64,000 bases of DNA from Anabaena subtropica FACHB-260 (GCF_014697105.1 NZ_JACJRF010000020.1:32593-96592), one strand, 5' to 3'; positions 44,302 to 53,491 are shown, counted from the stretch's first letter. Numbers and translations: made by a program. Notes: a model not told the origin generated them from the letters alone.

Positions 44302-45456
44302 ATGAAAATATTATTTTTAGACCAAAGTGGTAAACCTGGTGGCGCAGAATTGTGTTTAATTGATATTGCTAAACCTTACCGCGATCGCGCCTTAGTTGGT
44401 TTATTTGCAGATGGCTCATTTAAAACTTTACTAGAGCAACACCATATCCCTGTTGAAGTATTCACAAATCAACCAATTCAAGTCCGTAAACAAAGCAATT
44501 TATTGCAAGCATTCGGTAGTTTGGGACAACTTGCACCCCTAGTCGCTAAAGTAGTACAGAAGGCTATTGAATATGATTTAATCTACGCCAATACACAAAA
44601 GGCGTTAGTTGTTGGTGCGATCGCTAGTTTTTTTACTCGTCGCCCCTTAGTCTATCATTTACATGATATTCTTTCCCCAGAACACTTTAGTCAAACTAAT
44701 CTGCGAGTGGCGATTAACTTAGCTAATCGTTTCGCCTCATTGGTAATCGCCAATTCCCAAGCAAGTCAAACAGCTTTTGTACAAGCTGGAGGACGCGCAG
44801 AACTAACAACAGTTATCTATAACGGTTTTGACACCAAACTCTATCAAACTAGTGCATCAGATATTAGTAAATTACGACAAAATTTAGGTATAGAAAATCA
44901 ATTTGTAGTTGGACACTTTAGCCGACTTTCACCTTGGAAGGGACAGCATATTTTGCTTGATGCACTAGCTCAATGTCCGCCACAAGTAACAGCACTTTTT
45001 GTAGGTGATGCCCTATTTGGTGAGCAAGAATATGTCAAACAATTACATCAACAAATTAGCCAATTAGGGCTAGAAAACCGCGTTAAATTTTTAGGATTTC
45101 GTGCTGACATTCCCCAATTAATGGCAGCTTGTGACTTAGTTGCCCATACTTCCACCGCACCAGAACCCTTTGGTAGAGTTATTGTTGAAGCCATGCTGTG
45201 CGGTAAACCTGTTGTTGCAGCTAAAGCCGGTGGTGCAATCGAATTAGTTGAACATGGGATGAATGGATTTTTGACTACCCCAGGAGAACCCCAGGAACTA
45301 GCAAAAATTATTCACACCTGTCTTGAGGATAGACAACAAATCGCAACTATAGCCAGTAACGCCAAGGTTACTGCTAGTCAGCGCTTTGATGTGATAAATA
45401 TTAATCAACAGATTGCCCAAGCGGTATCAAATTTTTTAGTGGGTTATTGTCACTAA
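44302..45456 (+). CDS. Glycosyltransferase family 4 (GT-B fold)
   Basis: 384 residues. The N-terminus has FLDQSGKPGGAELCLIDIA, and the C-terminal GT4 domain has GHFSRLSPWKGQHILLDAL and PEPFGRVIVEAMLCGKPVVAAKAGGAIELV with the E-x7-E motif. It starts four bases after the preceding glycosyltransferase stop, so they are cotranscribed. No flippase, polymerase or priming transferase lies beside the pair, so the final glycan cannot be inferred. Confidence 0.92.
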   Translation: MKILFLDQSGKPGGAELCLIDIAKPYRDRALVGLFADGSFKTLLEQHHIPVEVFTNQPIQVRKQSNLLQAFGSLGQLAPLVAKVVQKAIEYDLIYANTQKALVVGAIASFFTRRPLVYHLHDILSPEHFSQTNLRVAINLANRFASLVIANSQASQTAFVQAGGRAELTTVIYNGFDTKLYQTSASDISKLRQNLGIENQFVVGHFSRLSPWKGQHILLDALAQCPPQVTALFVGDALFGEQEYVKQLHQQISQLGLENRVKFLGFRADIPQLMAACDLVAHTSTAPEPFGRVIVEAMLCGKPVVAAKAGGAIELVEHGMNGFLTTPGEPQELAKIIHTCLEDRQQIATIASNAKVTASQRFDVININQQIAQAVSNFLVGYCH

Positions 45457-45478
45457 ATCAGCAGAATCAAAGAATTGC

Positions 45479-46288
45479 TTATTGCGGTGTTTGGACTGGT
45501 TTTAAATTTCTGGCTTTGTAGAATGTCTCTAGGCTATCGCGATCGCCTACAAAACGCCAGTGCCAAGGTTCATAACTCACCCCTTGAGAGTTGTCCTTGG
45601 GAAAAGACATCTCAAAGCCAAACCGAGCTGCATTTGCTTCTAGCCATTGAAAAGCTCTAGTATTTTCAAATCTGGCTTGAAGATTAGTTACTGGCGCTGT
45701 GCCGTCTCCGATATCCACAGCGTAACCTGTATGATGTTCACTATGGCCAGGAGGAGCGCTGAGAGCTGCGCGTTGAGCAGGGGTTTGATTACGTTGAGCG
45801 CCAATAGCAAAAAACAACTGCTCTTGCTGCTTTACTGAACGAAAACCTGAAATAGGTGCTAGAACTACACCCGCACTCCGCGCCGCTTGTACCATTGCTT
45901 GGAAGCGCTGGGCAGCAGTTCTTCGTAATCTTATACGTCCATCGGCAGTAATGGGCGATAATTCTGATTCTGGTGCTTCTGGATACGCCAAATGACCTAG
46001 TATGGTTTGCGGATCAGCAGGGTTACTGACTGCTGGTACTGGCGTAGCAACAGAACTAACTGGCGCAGGTTGAGACTCAACAGTTTTTTTCGGGGTGGTG
46101 ATAAAAAACACAAAACCGCTAATAACTGCCAATACAAGAAATGTGCTTATTCCCCCAATCACAAAAATGAGACGTTGCAACCGTTGTTGAGGTGTGATAC
46201 CAGGAGTATCGCGTACAGCTACTGGGATATCATCACTGAGTTCATCAAATGCGTTGTGTGTTTCTCCAGAAAACCCTGCTTTATTCAA
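45479..46288 (-). CDS. D-alanyl-D-alanine carboxypeptidase of VanY/M15B family
   Basis: 269 residues. A single membrane helix at about 38-60 (LIFVIGGISTFLVLAVISG) anchors it, with the catalytic domain in the periplasm. The LAS zinc motifs are visible: SEHHTGYAVDIGDG (S-x-H-x-x-G-x-A-x-D) and YEPWHWRF (E-P-W-H). It trims the terminal D-Ala of peptidoglycan stem peptides. The proline-rich linker before the domain suggests wall spanning. It converges on the glycosyltransferase pair and is divergent from the AEC transporter. Confidence 0.92.
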   Translation of the reverse strand: MNKAGFSGETHNAFDELSDDIPVAVRDTPGITPQQRLQRLIFVIGGISTFLVLAVISGFVFFITTPKKTVESQPAPVSSVATPVPAVSNPADPQTILGHLAYPEAPESELSPITADGRIRLRRTAAQRFQAMVQAARSAGVVLAPISGFRSVKQQEQLFFAIGAQRNQTPAQRAALSAPPGHSEHHTGYAVDIGDGTAPVTNLQARFENTRAFQWLEANAARFGFEMSFPKDNSQGVSYEPWHWRFVGDRDSLETFYKARNLKPVQTPQ

Positions 46289-46389
46289 AGGTCAACTCCT
46301 GCTTTTGTTTAACTGTGATAGAAATTGTAGACTTGATAAAAATAAACTTATTGGGTAGCATTTTACATCTATAATTCTTAGGCGCAACA

Positions 46390-47316
46390 TTGGGAAATCT
46401 CCTAGAACTATACGTCAAACTTGTAGGGTTAGTCCTAGTAGGATTTATTCTGGGACGTAAGCTACCTAGTACAGTTCCTACCCGCCTGGCTCAGTGGCTT
46501 TTCTGGGTGGGAGTACCGATAAGCATAGTATCTTTTCTACGACAGACTGACTTATCAGGACAAATTTGGATAGCTCCAGCGATCGCTTACCTTGCTATTC
46601 TACTAGGTGCATTTTTAGCTTGGCTAGGAATCAAAGGACAGACATACTTAAGTAATACAATACCGCAAAGACCCACCCAAGGAAGCTTGTTACTCGCCGC
46701 CATGCTTGGTAATACAGGTTACTTGGGCTTCCCAATTACCTTAGCAATGGTAGGTAAAGAATATTTTGCTTGGGCGTTATTTTACGACCTATTGGGGTCT
46801 TTTCCCGGTGCTTATGCTTTAGGTGTAGCATTAGGCGCACATTTTGGCACTAATTTACAAAATCACAGCCAATTCACTCAAGTAAGCAGGGCTATTTTCA
46901 TTAATCCTGCCTTATGGAGTTTTGGATTCGGCTTAATATTTCGTCAAATAGCAATTCCCGATATCTGGGAATTTGGCTTAGATAAATTCGCTTGGAGTAC
47001 AGTAGCCTTATCTCTAGTGTTAATTGGAATGCGCCTAAGTAAATTAAATTCCTTGGGCAACTTACCACAAGTAGGTATCAGCTTAGGAATCAAAATGCTG
47101 ATAGTTCCTCTAATTCTTGGCAGCACCTTACCACTTTTTGGATTAACCGGGCCAGCCGCCAAAGTAATTATCCTGCAAATGGCCATGCCTCCAGCCTTCG
47201 CATCTCTAGTAATTGCCGAAACCTTCAACCTAGACCGCAACCTTGCAGTCACCACACTAGCAGTAGGCGCTATGTTACTACTCTTAACACTCCCGATATG
47301 GTTATGGTTGTTTTGA
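46390..47316 (+). CDS. AEC family transporter (auxin efflux carrier-like)
   Basis: 308 residues, ten hydrophobic helices in two five-helix halves. The helix-break motif typical of the fold is visible (GNTGYLGFPITLAMVG near residue 110), and the C-terminus has MAMPPAFASLVIAETFNLD. The start is a TTG at 46390 with only a weak GGCG upstream; no in-frame ATG exists before the first helix, so TTG is accepted. The substrate is unknown; bacterial relatives move malate or other organic acids. Confidence 0.85.
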   Translation: MGNLLELYVKLVGLVLVGFILGRKLPSTVPTRLAQWLFWVGVPISIVSFLRQTDLSGQIWIAPAIAYLAILLGAFLAWLGIKGQTYLSNTIPQRPTQGSLLLAAMLGNTGYLGFPITLAMVGKEYFAWALFYDLLGSFPGAYALGVALGAHFGTNLQNHSQFTQVSRAIFINPALWSFGFGLIFRQIAIPDIWEFGLDKFAWSTVALSLVLIGMRLSKLNSLGNLPQVGISLGIKMLIVPLILGSTLPLFGLTGPAAKVIILQMAMPPAFASLVIAETFNLDRNLAVTTLAVGAMLLLLTLPIWLWLF

Positions 47317-47323
47317 ATTGATT

Positions 47324-47403
47324 AGTTGTCAGTTGTCAGTTGTCAGTTGTCGGTTGTCATCACTCATTACTCATTACTCATTACTCATTACTCATTACTC
47401 ATC
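47324..47403. repeat. Two opposed heptamer arrays (STRR)
   Basis: Four AGTTGTC units plus GGTTGTC (47324-47358) are followed by units of TTACTCA (about 47365-47403). The array ends on the stop codon of the phosphoribosyltransferase gene. It separates two convergent genes. Confidence 0.9.
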
Positions 47404-47920
47404 AACAAGACTGACCGACCTTAGCCGCCAAATCTGCGGGGTTGGTATGTTCATAATGTTCAAAGGGCTGATGAATCCAAGGATTATCAGGCAGATAATC
47501 GACATAGTAATTGGGTGCTATCACCGAACAGGCTTTATACCAAATTACAGCTGTGCGAATTTCTTCAATTGGGGAATCACTATATTGCTTCAGCCAAGGG
47601 ATAGTTTCTTGGAGTGTGATTCCAGAGTCTACCAAGTCATCGACTAGAAGAATGCGCGAGCCTAAACTTTCAGTAGTCATTGTCAGGTGGAGAGAAAGAG
47701 TTAAATAACCTCTTTCTTGCTTACCAGAACCACCGTAAGAAGATGTTGCTAAAATTGCCAAGGGCTGTTGATAGATACGGGAAATTATATCTCCCACTCG
47801 TAGCCCACCCCTGGCTAGACAGACAATTTGATTGAATTTCCAGCCAGATTGATAAATTTGAGCAGCCAGTTGCTCAATTTTGTAGTGATATTCTGACCAA
47901 GAAACGTAAAGGTCTGGCAT
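47402..47920 (-). CDS. Phosphoribosyltransferase (hypoxanthine/xanthine type)
   Basis: 172 residues from the ATG at 47920; a TTG-started frame reaches 47959 but the extra residues have no family resemblance. The PRPP loop is ILLVDDLVDSGITLQ near residue 88, and the N-terminal strand VCLARGGLRVGDIIS matches purine PRTases. It likely salvages a purine base using PRPP, though several cyanobacterial proteins of this type have unassigned substrates. Its stop codon overlaps a heptamer array. Confidence 0.88.
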   Translation of the reverse strand: MPDLYVSWSEYHYKIEQLAAQIYQSGWKFNQIVCLARGGLRVGDIISRIYQQPLAILATSSYGGSGKQERGYLTLSLHLTMTTESLGSRILLVDDLVDSGITLQETIPWLKQYSDSPIEEIRTAVIWYKACSVIAPNYYVDYLPDNPWIHQPFEHYEHTNPADLAAKVGQSC

Positions 47921-47984
47921 AAGGTAAGTAAGTTTAGGTGATACTAAAGGCGATCGCAATATTTTAATATGAGTGCAAGGTATT

Positions 47985-49442
47985 ATGAACGACTCTGCTG
48001 CTGATGGTCATCCCCAGAAGGTTCAAGAAGGTCAAAAGCTAGATTTGAAAACCAAGCTGGCTTATGGTGCAGGAGACTTAGGCCCGGCAATTACTGCTAA
48101 TATTTCTATCTTTTTTCTACTAATTTTCTTTACCAATGTTGCTGGTATCCCGGCTGGTTTAGCTGGCAGTGTTTTAATGATTGGTAAAATTTGGGATGCT
48201 GTCAATGATCCTTTAGTGGGAGTGTTGACAGATAAAACAAAATCTCGGCGATGGGGTCGTCGTTTGCCTTGGATGTTGTACGGGGCAATTCCTTTTGGGA
48301 TTTTCTTTTTTTTACAGTGGATTGTACCGCGCTTTAGTAGTGACCAAAGTACTAATGTTTGGGCGTTATTTTGGTATTACGTTGCAATTGGACTCATATC
48401 ACAAGTTTTTTATACAGTTGTCAACTTACCTTATACGGCGCTGACTCCAGAACTTACCCAAGATTATGACGAACGTACTAGCCTGAATAGTTTTCGCTTT
48501 GCCTTTTCCATTGGTGGCAGCATTTTATCTTTGATATTAGCTCAAGTGGTGTTTTTGAGGGTGTCTGGTGAGCAGCAACAATATCTAGTTTTAGCCGCAA
48601 TTTGTACGGTAATTTCGGTTTTATCATTATATTGGTGCATTTTTGGAGTACGCGATCGCGTCTTGGCATTTGAAGCCAAACGTATCCAAGTTGAGGAATC
48701 AGCCTCTATTCCCTTCTTTGAACAACTGAAAATCGTTTTCAGCAATCGTCCCTTTCTATTTGTAATTGGAATATACCTGTTTTCTTGGTTAGGAGTACAA
48801 ATAACCGCCAGTATTATTCCTTTTTTTGTGATCTACTGTATGTCTCTCAAAAATTCCGATGTCCCTACAGTTATGGTTGCAGTCCAAGGCACGGCTTTAC
48901 TCATGTTATTTGTTTGGACTGCTTTAAGTAAGAGAATCGGCAAAAAACCAGTCTATTTTCTGGGAATGATTCTTTGGATTATCGCCGCGTCTTTGCTCTT
49001 TTTCTTACAACCTGGTCAAATAGTTTTGATGTATGTCATGGCTATCATGGCTGGTGTTGGTGTATCCACAGCTTACCTAGTCCCCTGGTCAATGATTCCT
49101 GATGTCATTGAATTAGACGAACTGCAAACCGGACAACGCCGAGAAGGGATTTTTTATGGTTTCATGGTTTTATTACAGAAATTTGGTTTAGCTTTCGGTT
49201 TATTTCTTGTAGGTAACGCCTTGCAAGCATCTGGTTTTCAAGAAACTGTCCCCGGACAAACTATACTACCAGTACAACCAGAATCTGCACTTTTAGCTAT
49301 CCGGATTGCCGTCGGCCCTTTACCCACCATTTGTTTAATTTGTGGCTTAGTTTTAACCTATTTCTACCCCATCACCCGTGAAATGCACGCCCAAATTATG
49401 TTGCAACTCCAAGAACGTCAGCAGAAAAGAAATATCGATTAA
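47985..49442 (+). CDS. MFS transporter of GPH (glycoside-pentoside-hexuronide) type
   Basis: 485 residues from ATG 47985, which has CAAGG six bases before; upstream ATG and GTG starts lack ribosome sites. Twelve membrane helices. GPH features are KLAYGAGDLGPAI at the start, VLMIGKIWDAVNDPLVGVLTDKTKSRRWGRRLPW in the first loop, and PWSMIPDVIELDELQTGQRREGIFYGF near residue 375. It is probably a cation/sugar symporter; the sugar is not predictable. Divergent from the phosphoribosyltransferase gene, 64 bases apart. Confidence 0.9.
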   Translation: MNDSAADGHPQKVQEGQKLDLKTKLAYGAGDLGPAITANISIFFLLIFFTNVAGIPAGLAGSVLMIGKIWDAVNDPLVGVLTDKTKSRRWGRRLPWMLYGAIPFGIFFFLQWIVPRFSSDQSTNVWALFWYYVAIGLISQVFYTVVNLPYTALTPELTQDYDERTSLNSFRFAFSIGGSILSLILAQVVFLRVSGEQQQYLVLAAICTVISVLSLYWCIFGVRDRVLAFEAKRIQVEESASIPFFEQLKIVFSNRPFLFVIGIYLFSWLGVQITASIIPFFVIYCMSLKNSDVPTVMVAVQGTALLMLFVWTALSKRIGKKPVYFLGMILWIIAASLLFFLQPGQIVLMYVMAIMAGVGVSTAYLVPWSMIPDVIELDELQTGQRREGIFYGFMVLLQKFGLAFGLFLVGNALQASGFQETVPGQTILPVQPESALLAIRIAVGPLPTICLICGLVLTYFYPITREMHAQIMLQLQERQQKRNID

Positions 49443-49493
49443 ATGAGGACTTACGCAGCTACCAAAGTTCTTTAATGCAACTAATTTATCTAT

Positions 49494-49826
49494 TTAATTT
49501 GATTTAACAGCAATATTTTCAAAGTCTGCTACAGCAAAAGCAAACTCTCGAAAAGCTGTTTTAATCAAATCTTCTTTCATATTCCTATTTAAAGAAGTGT
49601 CGCGGATAACATCGGCTAACTCTATAAATAAGAGGGAGAATATGAAACGATCCTGACGATCAACCTGTTTTAAACAAGCTAATATGAAGTCATAAAGCTC
49701 GGTTTTTCTCGGTTTAGTTTGTTCATCCCAAATTTGCAATCCCAGACGAAAGGTTTTCAGACGTATCTCATTAATGTTGTAGGATGTATCTTTGTAGCGA
49801 ACTGATACGCGTTGGGGCATTTCCAT
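49494..49826 (-). CDS. Hypothetical protein, 110 aa
   Basis: A mostly helical, charged protein without signal or membrane segments. It opens with MEMPQRVSVRYKDTSYNINEI and has two hydrophobic helices of soluble type (LYDFILACLKQ, FIFSLLFIELADVI). I recognise no family or motif. It stands alone on the minus strand, between the GPH transporter and an alpha/beta hydrolase, with an in-frame ATG and no overlap with other genes, which supports it being real. Confidence 0.6.
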   Translation of the reverse strand: MEMPQRVSVRYKDTSYNINEIRLKTFRLGLQIWDEQTKPRKTELYDFILACLKQVDRQDRFIFSLLFIELADVIRDTSLNRNMKEDLIKTAFREFAFAVADFENIAVKSN

Positions 49827-49898
49827 AAATTAAGCATACATATTCACTGTATGTTAGTTATTCATCCCTATTTATTCACATCCGGAAAACAAAATGTT

Positions 49899-50783
49899 TC
49901 AACAAAAATCGAGAATATGTTGAGCAGTAATTTTTGGTTGTTCTAAATGTGGGATATGACCACAATCTTCAATCCAAATTAATTGGCTGTGGGGAATTGC
50001 CCTTTTAAATCTTTTGGCATCTTCAGTACCCAAAATTTTATCAGAATCACCCCATAAAATGAGAGTTGGTGGTGTAATTTCTGCCAATTTTTTAAATCTA
50101 AAAGCTGTATAACCACCACTTTTAGTAAAAGCAATTAAAGCTTCAGGCCAGCTAGGCATTTCTAAATGTAATGCACCACAATATAGAGCATCAATTGTAG
50201 CAAGACTAGGATTTTTGTACGCAAGGCGAGAAACGCGATCGCGCACTTTCGGACTACGTAAAAACTGAGCCGCTAAATAATCCAAAGGAGGAAACATGAA
50301 TTTCGTTAACGGTGAACCTCCCCGCAAACCAGCACTGTCAATTAATACTAGTTTCTTAACTACTTCTGGGTAAGTGAGGGTAAAATCAATCGCTGCTGCA
50401 CCCCCCATCGATGCACCTACTAAAATCACAGGCTGGTTGATCAGGGTTTTCCAGAATGAATATAGGTGAGTTCTGATGGCAATGGGGCTAAATTTTATCC
50501 CTGCAAGTCTCTCTGTAAATCCAAAACCCAACAAATCCACAGCCCAAGTTTCATTCTCTTTTCCTAACAGTGGTAAAAGACGACGAAATTCTAATGCAGA
50601 ACTATCAAAGCCGTGAATTAATAATATTGGTGTACCACCATTACCTTGATGGACATAGGCGGTGGTGATTGGTTGATGACTCAAGGGAGTGGCGATCGCC
50701 TGAGTTTGAATGGTTTGCGCTAAGGCGATGGACTCAGACTCGGTAAGTTGTCCGACTGCGGCAGGTAAAAAACTTGGAAACAT
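49899..50783 (-). CDS. Alpha/beta hydrolase
   Basis: 294 residues, with the full catalytic set: oxyanion strand PILLIHGFDSSALEFR, nucleophile elbow VGASMGGAAAID (Ser), acid in LILWGDSDKILG (Asp) and His in EDCGHIPHLEQPK. There is no signal peptide, so cytosolic. It resembles cyanobacterial hydrolases of the dienelactone/haloalkane type, but the substrate is unknown. Unlike the protein at 13297, it keeps its serine. Confidence 0.92.
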   Translation of the reverse strand: MFPSFLPAAVGQLTESESIALAQTIQTQAIATPLSHQPITTAYVHQGNGGTPILLIHGFDSSALEFRRLLPLLGKENETWAVDLLGFGFTERLAGIKFSPIAIRTHLYSFWKTLINQPVILVGASMGGAAAIDFTLTYPEVVKKLVLIDSAGLRGGSPLTKFMFPPLDYLAAQFLRSPKVRDRVSRLAYKNPSLATIDALYCGALHLEMPSWPEALIAFTKSGGYTAFRFKKLAEITPPTLILWGDSDKILGTEDAKRFKRAIPHSQLIWIEDCGHIPHLEQPKITAQHILDFC

Positions 50784-50936
50784 GGATATTATCTTACCAG
50801 AAGCAGGAGTATGCAGAACTAGTCATTAGTTAACAGTTAAAGGTTTCCACAAAAGAAATTTTCTCCTGAATATCAAAATGGGGTCTAAAGCCTCGTACAA
50901 TTAGTATCACTTAACTTTTTATCAGGAGCTAATGCC

Positions 50937-51248
50937 ATGCCAATGGCTGTTGGCGTAATCGAAACTTTAGGATTTCCGGCTGTATTAGCGGCAGCAGACG
51001 CAATGGTAAAATCTGCCGCAGTTACTATTGTCTATTATGGTCAAGCGGAAAGCGCCCGCTTGTTAGTTGCTGTCAGGGGACACGTTGCAGAAGTTAGACG
51101 AGCCGTAGAAGCGGGAATTGAGGCGGGTGAGCAAGCACACGGTGGTGAAGTCATCACCCATTACATCGTTCCCAATCCTCCAGAAAACGTGGTAGATATT
51201 CTCCCCATTCACTTTACTGAAGAATCAGATCCTTTTAGGGTCTTCTAA
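50937..51248 (+). CDS. ccmK3: Carboxysome shell protein CcmK3
   Basis: 103 residues, one BMC (bacterial microcompartment) domain. The ccmK3 type is recognised by VVYYGQAESARLLVAVRG, where the pore-loop residues are QAES rather than the KIGS of CcmK1/K2, and by the partner ccmK4 directly downstream. K3 does not usually form hexamers alone but makes mixed hexamers with K4, as established in beta-cyanobacteria. A strong AGGAG lies before the ATG. The pair is separate from the main ccm operon in many cyanobacteria, as here. Confidence 0.93.
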   Translation: MPMAVGVIETLGFPAVLAAADAMVKSAAVTIVYYGQAESARLLVAVRGHVAEVRRAVEAGIEAGEQAHGGEVITHYIVPNPPENVVDILPIHFTEESDPFRVF

Positions 51249-51336
51249 GCAATCCTGCTATCAGAATGTGTAGCGAATATTCGTACAATAAACTAGTACG
51301 CCACATAAATTAATTATTCATACAGGAGATTATTAA

Positions 51337-51690
51337 ATGTCGTCATTACAGGCCGTTGGAGCATTAGAGACTAAGGGTTTTCCGGCTGTGTTAGCAGCAG
51401 CTGATGCTATGGTTAAAGCCGGTCGTGTTACTCTCGTTGGCTATATCCGAGTTGGTAGCGCTCGTTTTACAGTCAATATTCGTGGAGATGTTTCGGAAGT
51501 CAAGACAGCGATGGCGGCTGGCGTAGAAGCAGCACAAAATGTTTATGGTGGTACATTGGAATCTTGGGTAATTATTCCCCGTCCTCATGAAAACGTTGAA
51601 GCAGTCCTACCTATTGGTTATACGGATGCTGTTCAACAATATCGAGATTCTGTAGAAAATCCTATTATCCGTTCATCCAACGGCCGATAA
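51337..51690 (+). CDS. ccmK4: Carboxysome shell protein CcmK4
   Basis: 117 residues, one BMC domain followed by a short variable tail. The pore segment is [18 protein letters not shown], as in CcmK4, and the C-terminal [17 protein letters not shown] matches. It forms shell hexamers alone or mixed with CcmK3 and affects metabolite traffic through the shell. AGGAG lies nine bases before the ATG. The gap to ccmK3 is 88 bases. Confidence 0.93.
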   Translation: MSSLQAVGALETKGFPAVLAAADAMVKAGRVTLVGYIRVGSARFTVNIRGDVSEVKTAMAAGVEAAQNVYGGTLESWVIIPRPHENVEAVLPIGYTDAVQQYRDSVENPIIRSSNGR

Positions 51691-51711
51691 AACTAATCAA
51701 GATAAAATTAA

Positions 51712-51746
51712 AACCCCTTCTTCTGTAAGAATTTGGGGTTGTTTTG
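51712..51746 (+). terminator. Terminator of the ccmK3-ccmK4 unit
   Basis: AACCCC (51712-51717) plus TTCTT pairs with AAGAA and GGGGTT (51735-51740), then GTTTTGTT. Together with 51751-51788 it separates the converging ccmK4 and tmRNA transcripts. Confidence 0.75.
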
Positions 51747-51750
51747 TTAT

Positions 51751-51788
51751 CAAAAAACACAAAGTCCACATCGTTTGAAGTGGACTTG
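51751..51788 (-). terminator. Terminator of tmRNA
   Basis: On the minus strand AAGTCCAC and GTGGACTT (complement of 51762-51769 and 51780-51787) form an 8-bp stem followed by a T-rich tail (51752-51757). It lies 16 bases past the tmRNA 3' end. Confidence 0.8.
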
Positions 51789-51803
51789 TAATTTATATTT
51801 TAG

Positions 51804-52191
51804 TGGATCCGAGCAGAGTCGAACTGCTGTCCAAATTGGGTATTGACTCCCCGCTCATTCACAGGTTTAGCCTTTCTGACCCTCAAGGCGGGAATCGTTC
51901 ATTATCCCGAACGTAGGATGCTCTGATTTAATCTTAGCTAACAAGCCAACCAGAGAACGCTTGTTAGAGCATCCGTTGGGGGTTGGTCTTCAGTCCTTAA
52001 CGGAGTCAAACCGAAGACGCTCGAACCTGTAAGAGGCTATTTAGGCAGCTACTAGAGCGTCCTTACGAGCAAATTTTACGATGTTATTCGCATTTACTTT
52101 TGTTTTGAGCCTTTGATTTGCGAGAGGAGACTCACTCTCGACCTGAATCACAGAGTAGCGTTCGCCAACCTGTCGAAACCGTTACGGACCC
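51804..52191 (-). ncRNA. ssrA: Transfer-messenger RNA (tmRNA), one-piece
   Basis: Rescues stalled ribosomes with SmpB. Read on the minus strand, it starts GGGTCCGTAACGGTTTCGAC and ends with GTTCGACTCTGC and CGGATCC plus discriminator A; the ends pair as GGGTCCG/CGGATCC with one G-U. The tag frame GCG (52091) to TAA (52041) encodes ANNIVKFARKDALVAA, the Nostoc-type proteolysis tag. The bases after the discriminator are CTA, not CCA, so the CCA end must be added by tRNA nucleotidyltransferase. The length is 388 bases with several pseudoknots expected. Confidence 0.95.
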
Positions 52192-52284
52192 CTGTGCTAT
52201 ATATTCATTATAGTTTGTCGTCAGGGAAATGTGTTACACGACGACCAAGAAATCTTAAACTTTCATTACCGATGCTTAACTGTC

Positions 52285-52443
52285 ATGGGTCAAACTACAG
52301 GCAGAGTTCACTGGACAATTCAAGATGTTACCGCATTACCCGATAACGAATGGATTCGTTATGAGATTATTGATGGAGAATTTTTGGTGACGCGATCGCT
52401 CCACTCAAACTATCATGCTGTTGTCACCGATTTTAAAAGATGA
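52285..52443 (+). pseudogene. Truncated Uma2 family gene
   Basis: Encodes 52 residues matching only the N-terminus of Uma2 proteins (WTIQDVTALPDNEWIRYEIIDGEFLVTRSLH), then ends at a TGA, whereas intact members have about 190-215 residues. No continuation is found in other frames immediately downstream. It is likely a remnant. Confidence 0.8.
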
Positions 52444-52510
52444 CGGGGTGCGATCACCATAACGATTATCTCAAACTATCATTCAGCCCATGCCGCAGTT
52501 GAAGCATCTA

Positions 52511-52824
52511 TCAATCTTCTTCTAACTCTTGAAAAAGGCTTGGGATGTCTCTTACCCCATGTAGAATACGAATGACTTCAATACCTTCGTTGATGGGACG
52601 GTAGAAAATTAGGTAATTGCCTACTGGAAAACTTCGCAGATTGGATGCTAAGGAGTCACGCTTTCTTCCCATGCCTGGGTTTGATGCCAGTATTTTGAGT
52701 TGGCTATCAATTTTTTGTAGCAACCGATCTGCTATTTCAAAGCTGTCAAGCTGTCATTAGCAATAAAATTCCAAATATCCAATAAATCAGCTTCAGCAAG
52801 CGGTTTTTTGAGCATTATCGCCAT
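52511..52824 (-). pseudogene. parE: ParE/RelE family toxin gene, frameshifted by an 8-bp duplication
   Basis: The intact frame would be about 101 residues: MAIMLKKPLAEADLLDIWNF, then IANDSFEIADR, then LLQKIDSQLKILASNPGMG, NYLIFYRP and ILHGVRDIPSL. The sequence AAGCTGTC is tandemly repeated (52741-52756), adding eight bases that shift the frame after IANDS. Removing one copy restores the whole protein. The toxin start overlaps the antitoxin stop (TAATG at 52824). As sequenced, only an N-terminal peptide or a TTG-started 70-residue C-terminal fragment could be made, so the toxin is probably inactive unless slippage restores it. Confidence 0.85.
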
Positions 52825-53081
52825 TATGCAGATTCTTTCTCCTGCCGTTGTTGTTTTGCCTTAGCGATAATTTCATCCATGTTTAGAGGTGTAGATTCTC
52901 CACTATCAATTCCCAGTTGAATCTCCCGACGTAACTCTGCTAGATGTATTTCTTTCAAAGCATCGTGTTCCTTGAGCAGCAGTAAACCTTCACGAATAAC
53001 TTCACTTGCAGAAGTATACATCCCGCTTTCAACTTTCGATTGCACCCACTTTTCCAATTCGGGGGTTAAAGACACATTCAT
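52824..53081 (-). CDS. parD: ParD-like antitoxin
   Basis: 85 residues of the ribbon-helix-helix ParD/CopG type: MNVSLTPELEKWVQSKVESG, then YTSASEVIREGLLLLKEHDA. It represses its own operon and neutralises the ParE toxin, whose start codon overlaps the ParD stop (TAATG). It may now be a lone antitoxin since the toxin is frameshifted. Confidence 0.88.
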   Translation of the reverse strand: MNVSLTPELEKWVQSKVESGMYTSASEVIREGLLLLKEHDALKEIHLAELRREIQLGIDSGESTPLNMDEIIAKAKQQRQEKESA

Positions 53082-53194
53082 CTGCTACCTCTTGATAGGC
53101 TGATAACAATAATGCTATCGGCAATAAAAAAATGTCCAAGTTTGTTATTGCTATGGTTTGAAGATAGCTTAAGTAAGAGAAATTGCGATCAGGT

Positions 53195-53290
53195 ACGCCC
53201 CGCCACAGGCATTGCACCACCCAAACTATCATCCTGTGTACAGTGTCACCGATTTTACTCAAAAGATGACAGGTGGCACACCATCAATTC
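53195..53290 (+). pseudogene. Second Uma2-like fragment
   Basis: The bases around 53217-53275 (CAAACTATCATCCTGTG, then TGTCACCGATTTT and CAAAAGATGACAGG) align with 52408-52445 in the truncated Uma2 gene, with small indels. It keeps no open frame, so it is a more decayed copy. The rest of the 53082-53491 gap shows nothing I can call. Confidence 0.55.
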
Positions 53291-53491
53291 AAACTTGCTC
53301 AGGTGCGACTACTCCAACATTTTCCGAATATATTTCAATATTAAAAATTTTAATAATGTTTAATTTACCTAGTTAAATCATAATTTTGATATTGATGATG
53401 AATCTCTAAAAATTTTGGGAATACTAAACTATATTTTCTAGCCAAGATTTTCATTAACCAGTTAACCGTTCAACTAAGAAGGATCATAAAC

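Noticed and set aside
51804..52191. Considered as a tRNA-containing permuted (two-piece) tmRNA
   Set aside because: The 5' and 3' acceptor ends lie at the two termini in normal order, so it is a one-piece tmRNA.
52113..52346. 77-codon plus-strand frame over the tmRNA 5' end
   Set aside because: It overlaps the tmRNA on the opposite strand and the Uma2 remnant in another frame.
53029..53262. Minus-strand frame upstream of parD
   Set aside because: It overlaps parD out of frame and the Uma2-like relic; no motif.
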